64,000 nt of DNA from Megamonas sp. UBA1796 (lineage in GTDB: Bacteria > Bacillota > Negativicutes > Selenomonadales > Selenomonadaceae), in contig DCFU01000034.1 in NCBI GenBank assembly GCA_002319795.1, positions 1 to 64,000 on the forward strand, given 5' to 3'. The position numbers were made by a program, and so were the translations under genes. The notes below the pieces were generated by a model. That model was not told where the DNA came from, did not search any database, and was given only the letters and a program-made list of their open reading frames with translations. Shown one piece after another: positions 26,863-35,286 of this stretch. Position 1 is the stretch's first letter. Every line of letters starts with the position of its first letter.

Positions 26863-27684
26863 ATGCCGCAAAAAATGGTTTTTCGTATAGGAGAGTTTGC
26901 CCGTTTAGCCGGAGTGAACAAAAAAACGCTGCAATATTACGATGCACAGAATATTTTCAAACCGGATTCTATTGCACAAAATGGATACCGTTGTTATTCT
27001 TCGCGTCAGCTCTATTCCTTTTATATGATCCGGATTTTAAGGGATATGGGGCTGTCACTGGCAGAAATCAGGGAATACCTTGAAGCACGCAGTCCGGAAA
27101 GGTTTGCTGCGCTTTTGCGCAACCAACAAAGCTGGCTGCAGCAGGAAATCCATCGTTATGAGCGTATGAAGCAGATTGTGCAGAGACAGTTGCAGCTGCT
27201 TCAAATGGCAAATGGACTGGACTGTGAGCATGTCTTTGAACAGGAGCTGCCGGAAGGATCGCTGGTTATTACGCAGAATGTGCGTTTCCTGGATGATGCA
27301 GGCCAGGAAAGGGTTATTCAGCAGCATGTCAGCTATTGCCTTGAGCATGGCCTGAACGCTGGCAATGCTTTTGGCACGATGGTCGCACCGAAAGATTTTC
27401 AAGCTGGGCATGAAGACCGCATAAGCTATTATTTTACGCAGACGGACCGCAGCCTCCGTTATGTGGAAAAGGAACTGCGCCATCTGCGTCCGGCCGGACG
27501 TTATGCGGTGACGTATTTCAGGGGAGATTATATGGAAACGAGTGAGGCATATGAACGTCTGCGTGCGTACTTTGCTATTCGAGGCCTGCAGCCGGCGGGA
27601 TATTCTTATGAGGAAAGTATTATTGAAGATATGAGTGTACCTACCCCGGAGGATTATATTACACGCATTGCGATACCAATATAA
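26863..27684 (+). CDS. MerR-family regulator with effector-binding domain (BmrR-like)
   Basis: This 273-residue protein has a MerR helix-turn-helix (RIGEFARLAGVNKKTLQYYD), a dimerising coiled coil (about residues 85-115) and a C-terminal domain resembling GyrI/BmrR ligand-binding domains. The ATG has an agggag site that overlaps the -35 of the divergent MATE promoter, so the regulator can act on both. It presumably senses a drug-like or toxic compound and activates the MATE pump. Confidence 0.87.
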   Translation: MPQKMVFRIGEFARLAGVNKKTLQYYDAQNIFKPDSIAQNGYRCYSSRQLYSFYMIRILRDMGLSLAEIREYLEARSPERFAALLRNQQSWLQQEIHRYERMKQIVQRQLQLLQMANGLDCEHVFEQELPEGSLVITQNVRFLDDAGQERVIQQHVSYCLEHGLNAGNAFGTMVAPKDFQAGHEDRISYYFTQTDRSLRYVEKELRHLRPAGRYAVTYFRGDYMETSEAYERLRAYFAIRGLQPAGYSYEESIIEDMSVPTPEDYITRIAIPI

Positions 27685-27717
27685 TATGAAAAATGCGTAT
27701 AGGATAGGAAAAAATTC

Positions 27718-27746
27718 TTGCATTTGCTTTTTTTTAATGGTAGAAT
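27718..27746 (+). promoter_or_regulatory. Promoter of the rpsF-ssb-rpsR operon, with a folded leader
   Basis: TTGCAT (27718-27723) and TAGAAT (27741-27746) are 17 bases apart. The leader (27755-27840) can fold into ggtttcaaa/tttgaacc and ctcc/ggag hairpins. S6-S18 autoregulatory leaders are known in this operon, but I could not confirm the motif. Confidence 0.6.
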
Positions 27747-27842
27747 TATCTAGTCGCAGGACAGTTAGGTTTCAAATTTATTTTTGAACCTTCCCTGCTC
27801 CTTTGCAATGGGGAGCCAAAGACCAGAGAGGGAGGTGATTTC

Positions 27843-28133
27843 GTGAGAAAGTACGAAGTCATATTCATTGTAAAATCGTTGGAAGAAGAAGCTACGAATG
27901 CTGTTATTGAAAAGTTTTCGAAGCTCATCACAGATAACGGTGGTACAATTGATAAGGAAGACCGTTGGGGCAAGAAGCGTCTCGCCTATGAAATCAAGGA
28001 TTGCATAGAAGGATATTATTGCTTATTCTATATTTCGGCTGAGCCGGCATGCGTTGCCGAACTTGACCGTGTAATGAAAATCAACGATGATCTTTTGAAA
28101 CACATGATCGTAAGATCAGATGAAAAAGAATAA
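27843..28133 (+). CDS. rpsF: 30S ribosomal protein S6
   Basis: S6 (96 residues) starts with GTG behind a strong gggaggtgatt site. The sequence MRKYEVIFIV, the DRWGKKRLAYEIKD segment and the DDLLKHMIVR end are typical. It binds 16S rRNA with S18, encoded two genes downstream. The order rpsF-ssb-rpsR is the standard Firmicutes arrangement. Confidence 0.97.
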   Translation: MRKYEVIFIVKSLEEEATNAVIEKFSKLITDNGGTIDKEDRWGKKRLAYEIKDCIEGYYCLFYISAEPACVAELDRVMKINDDLLKHMIVRSDEKE

Positions 28134-28156
28134 TAAGGTGCCAGGGAGGAATTACC

Positions 28157-28600
28157 ATGAATAAGGTGATTTTAGCAGGTCGTCTCGCGCGTGACCCAGA
28201 GGTGCGTTACACGCAATCTGGTAAGGCCGTCGCGTCTTTTTCGCTGGCGGTGAATCGTCGCTTTAGCCGCAATAGCGGTGAGGGGCAGCAGACGGCGGAT
28301 TTTATTCCCATCGTTGCATGGGAGAAGCTGGCCGAGATTTGTGGAAATAACCTGATTAAGGGAAGTCAGATTGTTGTAGATGGCCGCATGCAGGTTCGAA
28401 GCTATGATGCGCAGGACGGTTCAAAACGTTATGTGACAGAAGTCGTAGCAAATGATATTGAATTTATGGGGGCAAAGATGCAGCATGAAGGCGGTTTTTC
28501 ACAGCCGGCTCCAATGCAGCAGCAGGCTCCGGCAAGCGGTGCAGCAACAAGTGTGGATTCCTTTGGTCCGTCCGTCCCTGACGAAGATATTCCATTTTAA
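28157..28600 (+). CDS. ssb: Single-stranded DNA-binding protein
   Basis: SSB (147 residues) has an N-terminal OB fold (MNKVILAGRLARDPEVRYTQ, then FSLAVNRRF), a Gln/Pro/Ala-rich linker and the acidic protein-interaction tip DEDIPF. It protects single-stranded DNA in replication and repair. It lies 23 bases after rpsF with ribosome binding site agggagga. Confidence 0.97.
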   Translation: MNKVILAGRLARDPEVRYTQSGKAVASFSLAVNRRFSRNSGEGQQTADFIPIVAWEKLAEICGNNLIKGSQIVVDGRMQVRSYDAQDGSKRYVTEVVANDIEFMGAKMQHEGGFSQPAPMQQQAPASGAATSVDSFGPSVPDEDIPF

Positions 28601-28621
28601 TAAGGGGAGGGAATAGTCTTT

Positions 28622-28855
28622 ATGATAAGACGTGACAAAAACAGAAGACCAAGAAAGAAAGTTTGCAGCTTCTGTGTGGATAAAGTAGAAACTATTGATT
28701 ACAAAGACGTTGCAAAGCTTCATCGTTTCGTTACGGAACGTGGCAAGATTTTACCGCGCCGTATTTCTGGCAACTGTGCTAAGCATCAGCGTCAGGTGAC
28801 GATTGCTATCAAGCGTGCACGCAATATTGCGTTGCTGCCGTTTACTGCAGAATAA
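28622..28855 (+). CDS. rpsR: 30S ribosomal protein S18
   Basis: S18 (77 residues) shows VCSFCVDKVETIDYKDV and the conserved GKILPRRISGNCAKHQRQ block. Retention of Cys pairs (CSFC and CAKH) suggests the zinc-binding form. It lies 21 bases after ssb and ends at a clear terminator. Confidence 0.97.
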   Translation: MIRRDKNRRPRKKVCSFCVDKVETIDYKDVAKLHRFVTERGKILPRRISGNCAKHQRQVTIAIKRARNIALLPFTAE

Positions 28856-28860
28856 AATTT

Positions 28861-28890
28861 AGAGAGCCGAGAGGCTCTCTTTTATTTTAT
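28861..28890 (+). terminator. Terminator of rpsF-ssb-rpsR
   Basis: The stem agagagcc/ggctctct with loop gaga is followed by tttatttt. Confidence 0.88.
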
Positions 28891-28931
28891 GTAAAGTTCC
28901 TTTTAATATACTATTTATTTACGGTATATCT

Positions 28932-31019
28932 TTACATCATCGGAGGGTCGGCGAGAAAGTGGTCAAAATCTCTGGTTGACATTGGTTTGGCATAATAAAA
29001 GCCCTGAATATTGTCACAGCCCGTTGTGCGCAGGAAATTTAACTGAAATTTAGTTTCAACGCCTTCCGCAATCGTGACCATCTCGAGCTGCTGAGCAATG
29101 CGGATGATACCTAAGAGAAGGGCGGCAGCGCGTGAGGAGGTTTCCAGAGAGGTAAGGAACTGCATATCGATTTTCAGTATATTTGCCGGAATGTCTTTGA
29201 GCATATTCAGGGAAGAATACCCGTTGCCAAAGTCATCCATGAGAATCTTGAAGCCATGAGACTGCAGCTTTTTAGTGGCATCAATCAGCTGAGAGGGATT
29301 ATCCATATAGGCAGATTCGGTGATTTCAAGGCGCAGCATAGCCGGAGATAAGCCATATTTTTGTACGAGAACACAAAGGCTGGTGACTAAATCCGGTGAG
29401 GACAGGTTGGTACGGGACATATTGACAGATAAAGGAATATTGGGAAGATTTTGCTTGCGACGTTCTGCGAGATATTGGCAGGCAAGATCCCATACGTAAT
29501 GGTCCAGTTCGGCTATAAAATGATTCTTTTCAAATATTGGGATAAATTGGCTGGGAGGAATGAGACCAAGCACAGGATGCTGCCAGCGCACGAGGACTTC
29601 TGCACTAATAGGTTTATGGAAATGAAGGCTGTAAATAGGCTGCAGATAAATGATGAATTGGTTTTTCTCCAGGGCCTGATGCATATCGTTCAGTATCTGA
29701 TGCTCAATAAGCATGGCTTTATGCATGCGTTCTGTATAATAGGCATAGGGCATACTATAATTATCCTTGACGGTTGCCAAAGCCATTTTGGCACGAATAC
29801 ACATCTGCCGGATGGTGAGCTGTGGTTCGCCGATGATGTAAATACCGCTGTGCATTGTTAAGTTATAATTTATACCAAAGCTGTTGCAGAGTACCGCTTG
29901 GGTTTTGAGCATCTGATCCATATCGAAAAAATGATGGGGCAGACAAAAGACAAAACTGTCTCCGTGCAGCCGGCCAAAGGTGCCAATCCCCAGCAGACGT
30001 TTTCTTAGGTAAGAGGCAGTTTGAATCAGGATGTTATCTCCAACGCGTATACCGAAAAGATCGTTGATAATCTTGAAACGGTCGATATTCATTACGATGA
30101 GCACATATTCTTCATCAGGGTGTTCCATGAGCATCTGATGTGTCTGTGTAATGAAGGTGTCTTGTGTATAGATGTTCGTAAGATGATCAAAGGCCTGATT
30201 TCCTAAGGCCCGATGCAGGATAGATTGACTGCGGCTGTCAGCGTTTGATAAATCGAGACTTACAACGTGAAAAATAGTGCTGTTATTGAATTTTGCGCAA
30301 ATCTTAGCACTGATGGAAACATAGCGCACCGTCCCATCCTTGCGCTGAATTCGCAGGGTCTGATAAACTGGCTGCTGTTCTGTGAGCAGAGTTTCTACGG
30401 TCTGACGGAAGATGATCTGGTCCTCTGGATAAATTGTCAGGGGAAGAAGGGTATCATTTTCCATCATCGCAGTAAATTCTTCTGCATTATAACCGCAAAG
30501 ATCTGCATAGGATTGGCTGAAGAAAAGCATATGGGCAGTACCATTGGCTGGCACCTCATATACGCTGATGCCACAGTGTACGGATTGGCTGAGATCGTAC
30601 ATCTGATGTGCAAAACTTCCCGGGCGGCATTCCTTTCTTCGAGCAGCTGCAGCTAAAATACTGGCTGTACGCTGCCGTAAAAGTTCTGCCACATATGGCT
30701 TGGTAATAAATTCAGTAGCACCCATCTTGAGTGCCTTGAGACGTGTTGCTTCATCCTCGGCTGCAGTGAGAATTATAACAGGGACATGGGCCAGCCAGGG
30801 AGAAAGCCGCATACAGGCCAGCATTTCGAAGCCATCCATATGAGGCATATAAATGTCAAGCAATACGAGGTCTGTGTCCGGATTACGCTGCAGGAAAGTA
30901 AGAGCCTCCATACCATTTGCCGTTTCATGTATATTTACATAATCTGACAGGATTTCGCGGAGCAATACACGATCGGACTCCGCATCTTCGACAATGAGTA
31001 TTTTACTGGATATAGCCAT
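28932..31019 (-). CDS. Response regulator with PAS, degenerate GGDEF and EAL domains
   Basis: This 695-residue protein has a receiver domain (1-125; phospho-Asp in LVLLDIYMPHMDGFEML), a PAS domain (about 150-275), a GGDEF-like domain (about 290-440) and an EAL domain (about 450-690). The GGDEF signature reads HGDSF, so cyclase activity is unlikely. The EAL domain keeps key residues (AEVLVRW, SVNMSRTNL, EITES, DDFGNGYSSL, LKIDMQFL, AEGVET), so it likely degrades c-di-GMP under control of phosphorylation. No histidine kinase is adjacent. Confidence 0.88.
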   Translation of the reverse strand: MAISSKILIVEDAESDRVLLREILSDYVNIHETANGMEALTFLQRNPDTDLVLLDIYMPHMDGFEMLACMRLSPWLAHVPVIILTAAEDEATRLKALKMGATEFITKPYVAELLRQRTASILAAAARRKECRPGSFAHQMYDLSQSVHCGISVYEVPANGTAHMLFFSQSYADLCGYNAEEFTAMMENDTLLPLTIYPEDQIIFRQTVETLLTEQQPVYQTLRIQRKDGTVRYVSISAKICAKFNNSTIFHVVSLDLSNADSRSQSILHRALGNQAFDHLTNIYTQDTFITQTHQMLMEHPDEEYVLIVMNIDRFKIINDLFGIRVGDNILIQTASYLRKRLLGIGTFGRLHGDSFVFCLPHHFFDMDQMLKTQAVLCNSFGINYNLTMHSGIYIIGEPQLTIRQMCIRAKMALATVKDNYSMPYAYYTERMHKAMLIEHQILNDMHQALEKNQFIIYLQPIYSLHFHKPISAEVLVRWQHPVLGLIPPSQFIPIFEKNHFIAELDHYVWDLACQYLAERRKQNLPNIPLSVNMSRTNLSSPDLVTSLCVLVQKYGLSPAMLRLEITESAYMDNPSQLIDATKKLQSHGFKILMDDFGNGYSSLNMLKDIPANILKIDMQFLTSLETSSRAAALLLGIIRIAQQLEMVTIAEGVETKFQLNFLRTTGCDNIQGFYYAKPMSTRDFDHFLADPPMM

Positions 31020-31173
31020 AAGAGTTCGCTACCTCCTTTAGTTTGGGAAATCAATCGTCCAGAAGTCGCGTATGTAATCCATTCTTTTACTCGCTTATTC
31101 GACATTTGCAGACGAAATCCTCTTGTAGAAAATAGGATTCTATATTTTTGCCAGAGAATTACGAATAATACTC

Positions 31174-31202
31174 TTGCAAAATTCAGACGGGACGGGTACA
31201 AT
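31174..31202 (+). promoter_or_regulatory. Promoter of the deoR-type operon
   Basis: TTGCAA (31174-31179) and TACAAT (31197-31202) are 17 bases apart, 37 bases before the DeoR-type start. Confidence 0.65.
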
Positions 31203-31238
31203 AATACTAAATAATAAAGACTAATAGGAGTGCTGAAG

Positions 31239-32006
31239 ATGTTTTTGGAAGAACGTCAGGAAAATATTATGAATATGCTGACGCGCGACGGTAAAGTGCG
31301 TGTCAAGGAATTAAGTGAATTGTTCAGGGTTACGGAGGATTGTATCCGCAAGGACCTTGGTGCTTTGGAGAAACAGGGAAAGCTTAAACGCACCTATGGA
31401 GGTGCGGTGGTGCTACGGGAAAATATCCATACGATGGAGGTAAGCAAACGCCGGAATTCGGATGTCGAGGCAAAGCGCCGCATTGCACAGGCGGCCGTGG
31501 ATCTTATCCATGAAAAGGATATGGTTTTTCTCGATATATCCACAAGCAATCTTGCGATTGCCGAGTTTTTGGCTAAGGATCAGCGTGAGCTGACCGTCGT
31601 TACAAATATGATCGATATTCTGGTTATTCTGGCGAGGAATCCAAAGATACGGCTTGTATTTGCGGGTGGAAAGATCAACAAAAGCCGCGACGGTTTCTGG
31701 GGTGGCATGACGCTGGACTTTATCTCGCATCTCAAGCCTGATATCGCTTTTGTGGGTGCCGTAGGTGTAGATGTGCAGGAAAACAGTGTTTCAACCTACG
31801 ATATCGAGGATGGCATCAACAAGGCGGCAATCGTTCGTGCGAGTAAGCGCGCCTATGTTGTTGCCGAAGCCAAGAAGCTGAGTTCGGACGGAAATTATAA
31901 CTACGTGACACTGGATATGCTTTCCGGGCTCATTACAGACTCGCTGCCTGCAGAGGACATACGCCAGGTTGCGTCGAGCTACGGGGTAGAGATCATATTG
32001 CCATGA
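31239..32006 (+). CDS. DeoR-family transcriptional regulator
   Basis: This 255-residue regulator has the DeoR N-terminal helix-turn-helix (RVKELSELFRVTEDCIRKDL) followed by KRTYGGAVV, and a sugar-isomerase-like effector domain (VFLDISTSNLAIAEFL, FVGAVGVD). The ATG at 31239 has an aggag site 8 bases upstream; the GTG at 31230 would overlap that site. DeoR proteins usually sense phosphorylated sugars. Its stop overlaps the start of the LtaS-like gene (ATGA), so it is co-transcribed with an envelope-glycerophosphate-type enzyme rather than a sugar catabolic gene. Confidence 0.87.
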   Translation: MFLEERQENIMNMLTRDGKVRVKELSELFRVTEDCIRKDLGALEKQGKLKRTYGGAVVLRENIHTMEVSKRRNSDVEAKRRIAQAAVDLIHEKDMVFLDISTSNLAIAEFLAKDQRELTVVTNMIDILVILARNPKIRLVFAGGKINKSRDGFWGGMTLDFISHLKPDIAFVGAVGVDVQENSVSTYDIEDGINKAAIVRASKRAYVVAEAKKLSSDGNYNYVTLDMLSGLITDSLPAEDIRQVASSYGVEIILP

Positions 32007-34015
32007 AACAGATATTATTGCGGATCTTCAATTGGGACAATTTTTATGTGTTTATGAAGAGAGAACTCAAGGTGTTTTTCTTTTACCTTGTGGTTCTCTC
32101 TTTGTTCCGTATCGTGTTTATTCTTTGGATGCATGATTATATGGGAGCAGCGACCGGATTGACCGATGTGGCGCTGGCGCTCTGGCGTGGTTTGCGCCTG
32201 AGCTTCCAGAGTGCTGGGGTACTGGTGTTGGCGGCGCTTATTCCTACAGCTTTTTGCAATATCTTCCTGCCGCGGTGGGAGGGTCCTGTGCGGCAATTTT
32301 TGCATGCACTTACGCTTATGATGCTGAGTGTACTCTTCATGGCGCGTTTTCCATATTACCGGCAATTTCATTCGAGTTTTAACCAGCTTATGTTCAATGC
32401 GGTAAATGATGATATGTATGCTTTGTTGGTATCGCTGGTACAGGAATTTTATTTACCGGTACGACTGTTGGGCGCGTTTTTTCTTTCTTGGGTGCTTTAT
32501 CGTTTGATGAAGGCTTTTCTGCGTTGGGAAGTGCCCGGAATAAGCTTGTTTTTGCCACACTTCCTGTGTTATTTAGGACGGGTTATTTTCTTGCTGGGAG
32601 TTTATCTGGTGTCACTTTTGGCGCTTTTTGGCGGCAGTCTCGACTGGGAAACGGCTGTGGACTGGGAAAATGCGGGTGTGACGAAAGATTCCTTCCTCAA
32701 TGAAGCTATACTGGATGATTTGCAGGCTGTATATCGCGCCTATACGATGAATGGTCGTCTGGAGGCCTGCAATGGGCTGGATTTTACTACCGAGGATATC
32801 CGCACACTGGCGGCAAGGCTTACCGGTAAGCCAGCGGATACGGATGATCTTGATGTGTACCTTACGCGTACGGCGCAAGGAGCGCAGATTGAGAAACCAA
32901 AACATATTTTTGTGATTATTTCTGAAAGCTATGCGAACTGGCCGCTTCTTGATAAATATAAAAACATTCCGATTGCCGAGGGCATGCGCTCAGTCATCCG
33001 TGAGGATGACAGTGACTATTGCCGTTCGTTCCTGCCGAACGGTGCGAGCACAGTATCAGCGCTTACTGGTGTGGTGACAGGCTTTGCGGATGCGAATCTC
33101 TATCTGACAACGATGCCGGAGGCATTCGCAGCACCGTATCCTACGGCAAGTGCGCCGCAATTCCGGAAGCTAGGCTATCTGACAAATTTCTGGTATGCGG
33201 GGCCGGCAACATGGGAACGTATCGGTGCCTTTACAACGGCGCAGGGCTATGAGCATTTTTATAGTCGGGGAGATTTCGGTGAGGTGCCGGGCAGTGTCTG
33301 GGGATGTGATGATGAGTACCTTTATGATGCAGTGCTGCAGGGTGTTGATCCGGATAGGGCAAGCTTTAATGTTGTATTGAATGTGTCGAATCATTCGCCA
33401 TATACGATAGACTTGGCGGAAAAAGGTTTTGATGCGGAAAAGGTGCGTGCACAGCTGCCAGAGGAAGCACAGGGAGATGGAGAACTGCTGCGGGAACTTG
33501 GGCATTATTGGTATGCGGACCGGGAACTGGCAAAATTTATCCGTGAGGTCAAGGAAAAATATTCGTCCAGCCTTATCATCGTGGTAGGTGATCATGCGGA
33601 CCGTTATAATATTGATAAGACACCGTCACTCTATGAGCGTTACGTCATTCCTTTCATTGTTACGGGGCGCGGCGTGCATAAGGGAATGCTGCTGCCGGAT
33701 GCGGCGGGCAGCCAGATTGATATTGTGCCGACGATTTTTGAGATGATTGCACCAAAGGGCTTTACCTATATGTCACTGGGGTCAAGCCTTACGCGCTCAA
33801 ATCGTATGGGGGTAAATTACGGTTTTTGGATTACGCATGATAATATTGGCAAGGCCGATACAGTGCCGCTTGTACCAGAAACGATTGTACCCGATGCCGG
33901 GTCGATTGATGAGGATGCGCTGCAGGATTACATCAACGCGGTGCGCAGCATTTCGTGGTGGCGGCCCAAGTATGGGCCTATATTGGATGAAACGAAACTG
34001 GAGGATCGAAAGTGA
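32003..34015 (+). CDS. LtaS/MdoB-like membrane sulfatase-fold phosphotransferase
   Basis: This 670-residue protein has five N-terminal transmembrane helices (about residues 20-215) and an extracytoplasmic alkaline-phosphatase/sulfatase-fold domain. Metal-site motifs are VIISESYANWP, the Thr/Ser-rich FLPNGASTVSALTG near the expected nucleophile, and VVGDHADRYNID. Such enzymes transfer phosphoglycerol or phosphoethanolamine to envelope glycans. In a diderm Firmicute, lipoteichoic acid is not expected, so another envelope acceptor is likely. The gene overlaps the DeoR-type gene and the downstream radical SAM gene. Confidence 0.8.
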   Translation: MKQILLRIFNWDNFYVFMKRELKVFFFYLVVLSLFRIVFILWMHDYMGAATGLTDVALALWRGLRLSFQSAGVLVLAALIPTAFCNIFLPRWEGPVRQFLHALTLMMLSVLFMARFPYYRQFHSSFNQLMFNAVNDDMYALLVSLVQEFYLPVRLLGAFFLSWVLYRLMKAFLRWEVPGISLFLPHFLCYLGRVIFLLGVYLVSLLALFGGSLDWETAVDWENAGVTKDSFLNEAILDDLQAVYRAYTMNGRLEACNGLDFTTEDIRTLAARLTGKPADTDDLDVYLTRTAQGAQIEKPKHIFVIISESYANWPLLDKYKNIPIAEGMRSVIREDDSDYCRSFLPNGASTVSALTGVVTGFADANLYLTTMPEAFAAPYPTASAPQFRKLGYLTNFWYAGPATWERIGAFTTAQGYEHFYSRGDFGEVPGSVWGCDDEYLYDAVLQGVDPDRASFNVVLNVSNHSPYTIDLAEKGFDAEKVRAQLPEEAQGDGELLRELGHYWYADRELAKFIREVKEKYSSSLIIVVGDHADRYNIDKTPSLYERYVIPFIVTGRGVHKGMLLPDAAGSQIDIVPTIFEMIAPKGFTYMSLGSSLTRSNRMGVNYGFWITHDNIGKADTVPLVPETIVPDAGSIDEDALQDYINAVRSISWWRPKYGPILDETKLEDRK

Positions 34016-34908
34016 ATTTGTCTCATTGTGAACTTTGTCCGCGCCGCTGCGGTGTGGATCGCATGCATGGCACAACCGGATATTGTGGCGCAGGTGCCTT
34101 GGCGCGGGTAGCGTTGGTGAGTCTGCACCAATGGGAAGAGCCATGCATTGCTGGAGATTGTGGTGCTGGTACGGTGTTTTTTTCCCATTGCAATCTTGGA
34201 TGTGTATATTGCCAGAACTATGAAATAAGTCATGATGGTCATGGCATAGAGATTTCCGGGGAACGTCTGGCAGAGGTGTTTATCGAGCAGCAGACGCGTG
34301 GCGCTTCGACACTTGATCTTGTGACGCCTACGCACTATGTGCCGCAGATACAGGAGGCACTTGGCGTGGCGCGCAACCGTGGCCTTAAGCTGCCGGTCGT
34401 TTATAATTCAAGTGCCTATGAGACGGTGGAAACAGTCGAGGCTCTCCGGGACTGTGTCGATGTTTTTTTGCCGGATCTCAAATATATAGATGCGGAAACG
34501 GCGGCGCGTTACTCCAACGCCCCTGATTATTTTCCGGTGGCTGCAGCCGCAATTACGAAGATGGTCGAGGTTGCGGGAACACCGATATTCGATGCGGACG
34601 GGCTGATGCGGCGGGGTGTGCTGGTGCGGCATCTAGTGTTGCCGGGACGGCGCAGGGAGAGTATGCGTATCCTTGACTGGCTGTGGAAAAACCTTGGCAA
34701 TCAGATTTATCTGAGCTTGATGAATCAGTTCACGCCGATGCATCGTACGGCAGAGTATCCGGAAATCAACCGCCGGCTTACGACCTTCGAATATGATTCG
34801 GTTGTGAATCATGCACTTGATCTTGGTTTTACACATTGCTATATACAGGAAGGGCACACCGCTTCAGAAAAATTTGTGCCGCGATTTGACGGCAGCGGTG
34901 TAAAATAA
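34012..34908 (+). CDS. PflX-like radical SAM protein (COG1313 type)
   Basis: This 298-residue protein is of the PflA-related radical SAM type. The SAM-cluster motif is CNLGCVYCQN. Extra N-terminal Cys residues (CELCPRRCGVDR, then GYCGAG) resemble PflX proteins of unknown target. The GTG start at 34012 overlaps the LtaS-like stop and has a ggaggat site. It may activate a glycyl-radical enzyme or modify a protein, but no such partner lies beside it. Confidence 0.83.
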   Translation: MNLSHCELCPRRCGVDRMHGTTGYCGAGALARVALVSLHQWEEPCIAGDCGAGTVFFSHCNLGCVYCQNYEISHDGHGIEISGERLAEVFIEQQTRGASTLDLVTPTHYVPQIQEALGVARNRGLKLPVVYNSSAYETVETVEALRDCVDVFLPDLKYIDAETAARYSNAPDYFPVAAAAITKMVEVAGTPIFDADGLMRRGVLVRHLVLPGRRRESMRILDWLWKNLGNQIYLSLMNQFTPMHRTAEYPEINRRLTTFEYDSVVNHALDLGFTHCYIQEGHTASEKFVPRFDGSGVK

Positions 34909-34991
34909 TCACTGTAATTTGTAAATTGCAAAAAAAATTTAAGCTGGTCTGAAAATTTGTGTATTTTCCCATGTAATGTTTGTGCTGGATA

Positions 34992-35000
34992 TGTTATAAT
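34992..35000 (+). promoter_or_regulatory. Extended -10 promoter of the molybdenum operon
   Basis: TGTTATAAT (34992-35000) is an extended -10 element; no good -35 is seen. Transcription would start near 35007, giving a leader of about 280 bases before modA. Confidence 0.55.
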
Positions 35001-35038
35001 CAAAAATAGCAGGTATATATTTTACAATTACATAAAAA

Positions 35039-35169
35039 TCTCCGTGCAAAAATATCTAAAGGGCAGTGCCTATGATATTGCGCCTGGACCACGTGGTGGT
35101 TCACAGGGTGGAGGTAGAAATGCCGCCGCCTTCCGTAGTTGAGAAGGAGAAATGTACCCTCTGTGGAGA
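35039..35169 (+). ncRNA. Structured leader upstream of modA, candidate Moco-type riboswitch
   Basis: The leader can close with an outer stem tctccgtg (35039-35046) / tgtggaga (35162-35169). Inside are several hairpins, including ccac/gtgg and a G-rich/C-rich pair in the ggtggagg...ccgccgcc segment. A strong terminator follows directly. Size (about 130 bases) and position before modABC-moa genes fit the Moco (Tuco) RNA motif, but I cannot verify its consensus from memory. A covariance-model scan would decide. Confidence 0.5.
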
Positions 35170-35181
35170 ACTATAGCAGAA

Positions 35182-35229
35182 GGCCGTTTTCTCGTATGCA
35201 GCTATGCGGGAAAGCGGCCATTTTCTTTT
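35182..35229 (+). terminator. Leader terminator (attenuator) before modA
   Basis: An 18-bp stem with wobbles (ggccgttttctcgtatgc / gctatgcgggaaagcggcc) is followed by attttctttt. Its position between leader fold and modA suggests premature termination as the control step. Confidence 0.75.
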
Positions 35230-35286
35230 GGTGTGAATCCGTTTACCGGATGGAAGCATAATTAAAGAGAAAAGAGTGTGGGAGAA

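Noticed and set aside
34957..35142. 61-codon frame in the molybdenum leader.
   Set aside because: No ribosome binding site; Gly/Arg-rich end simply reflects the folded GC-rich RNA; no family similarity.
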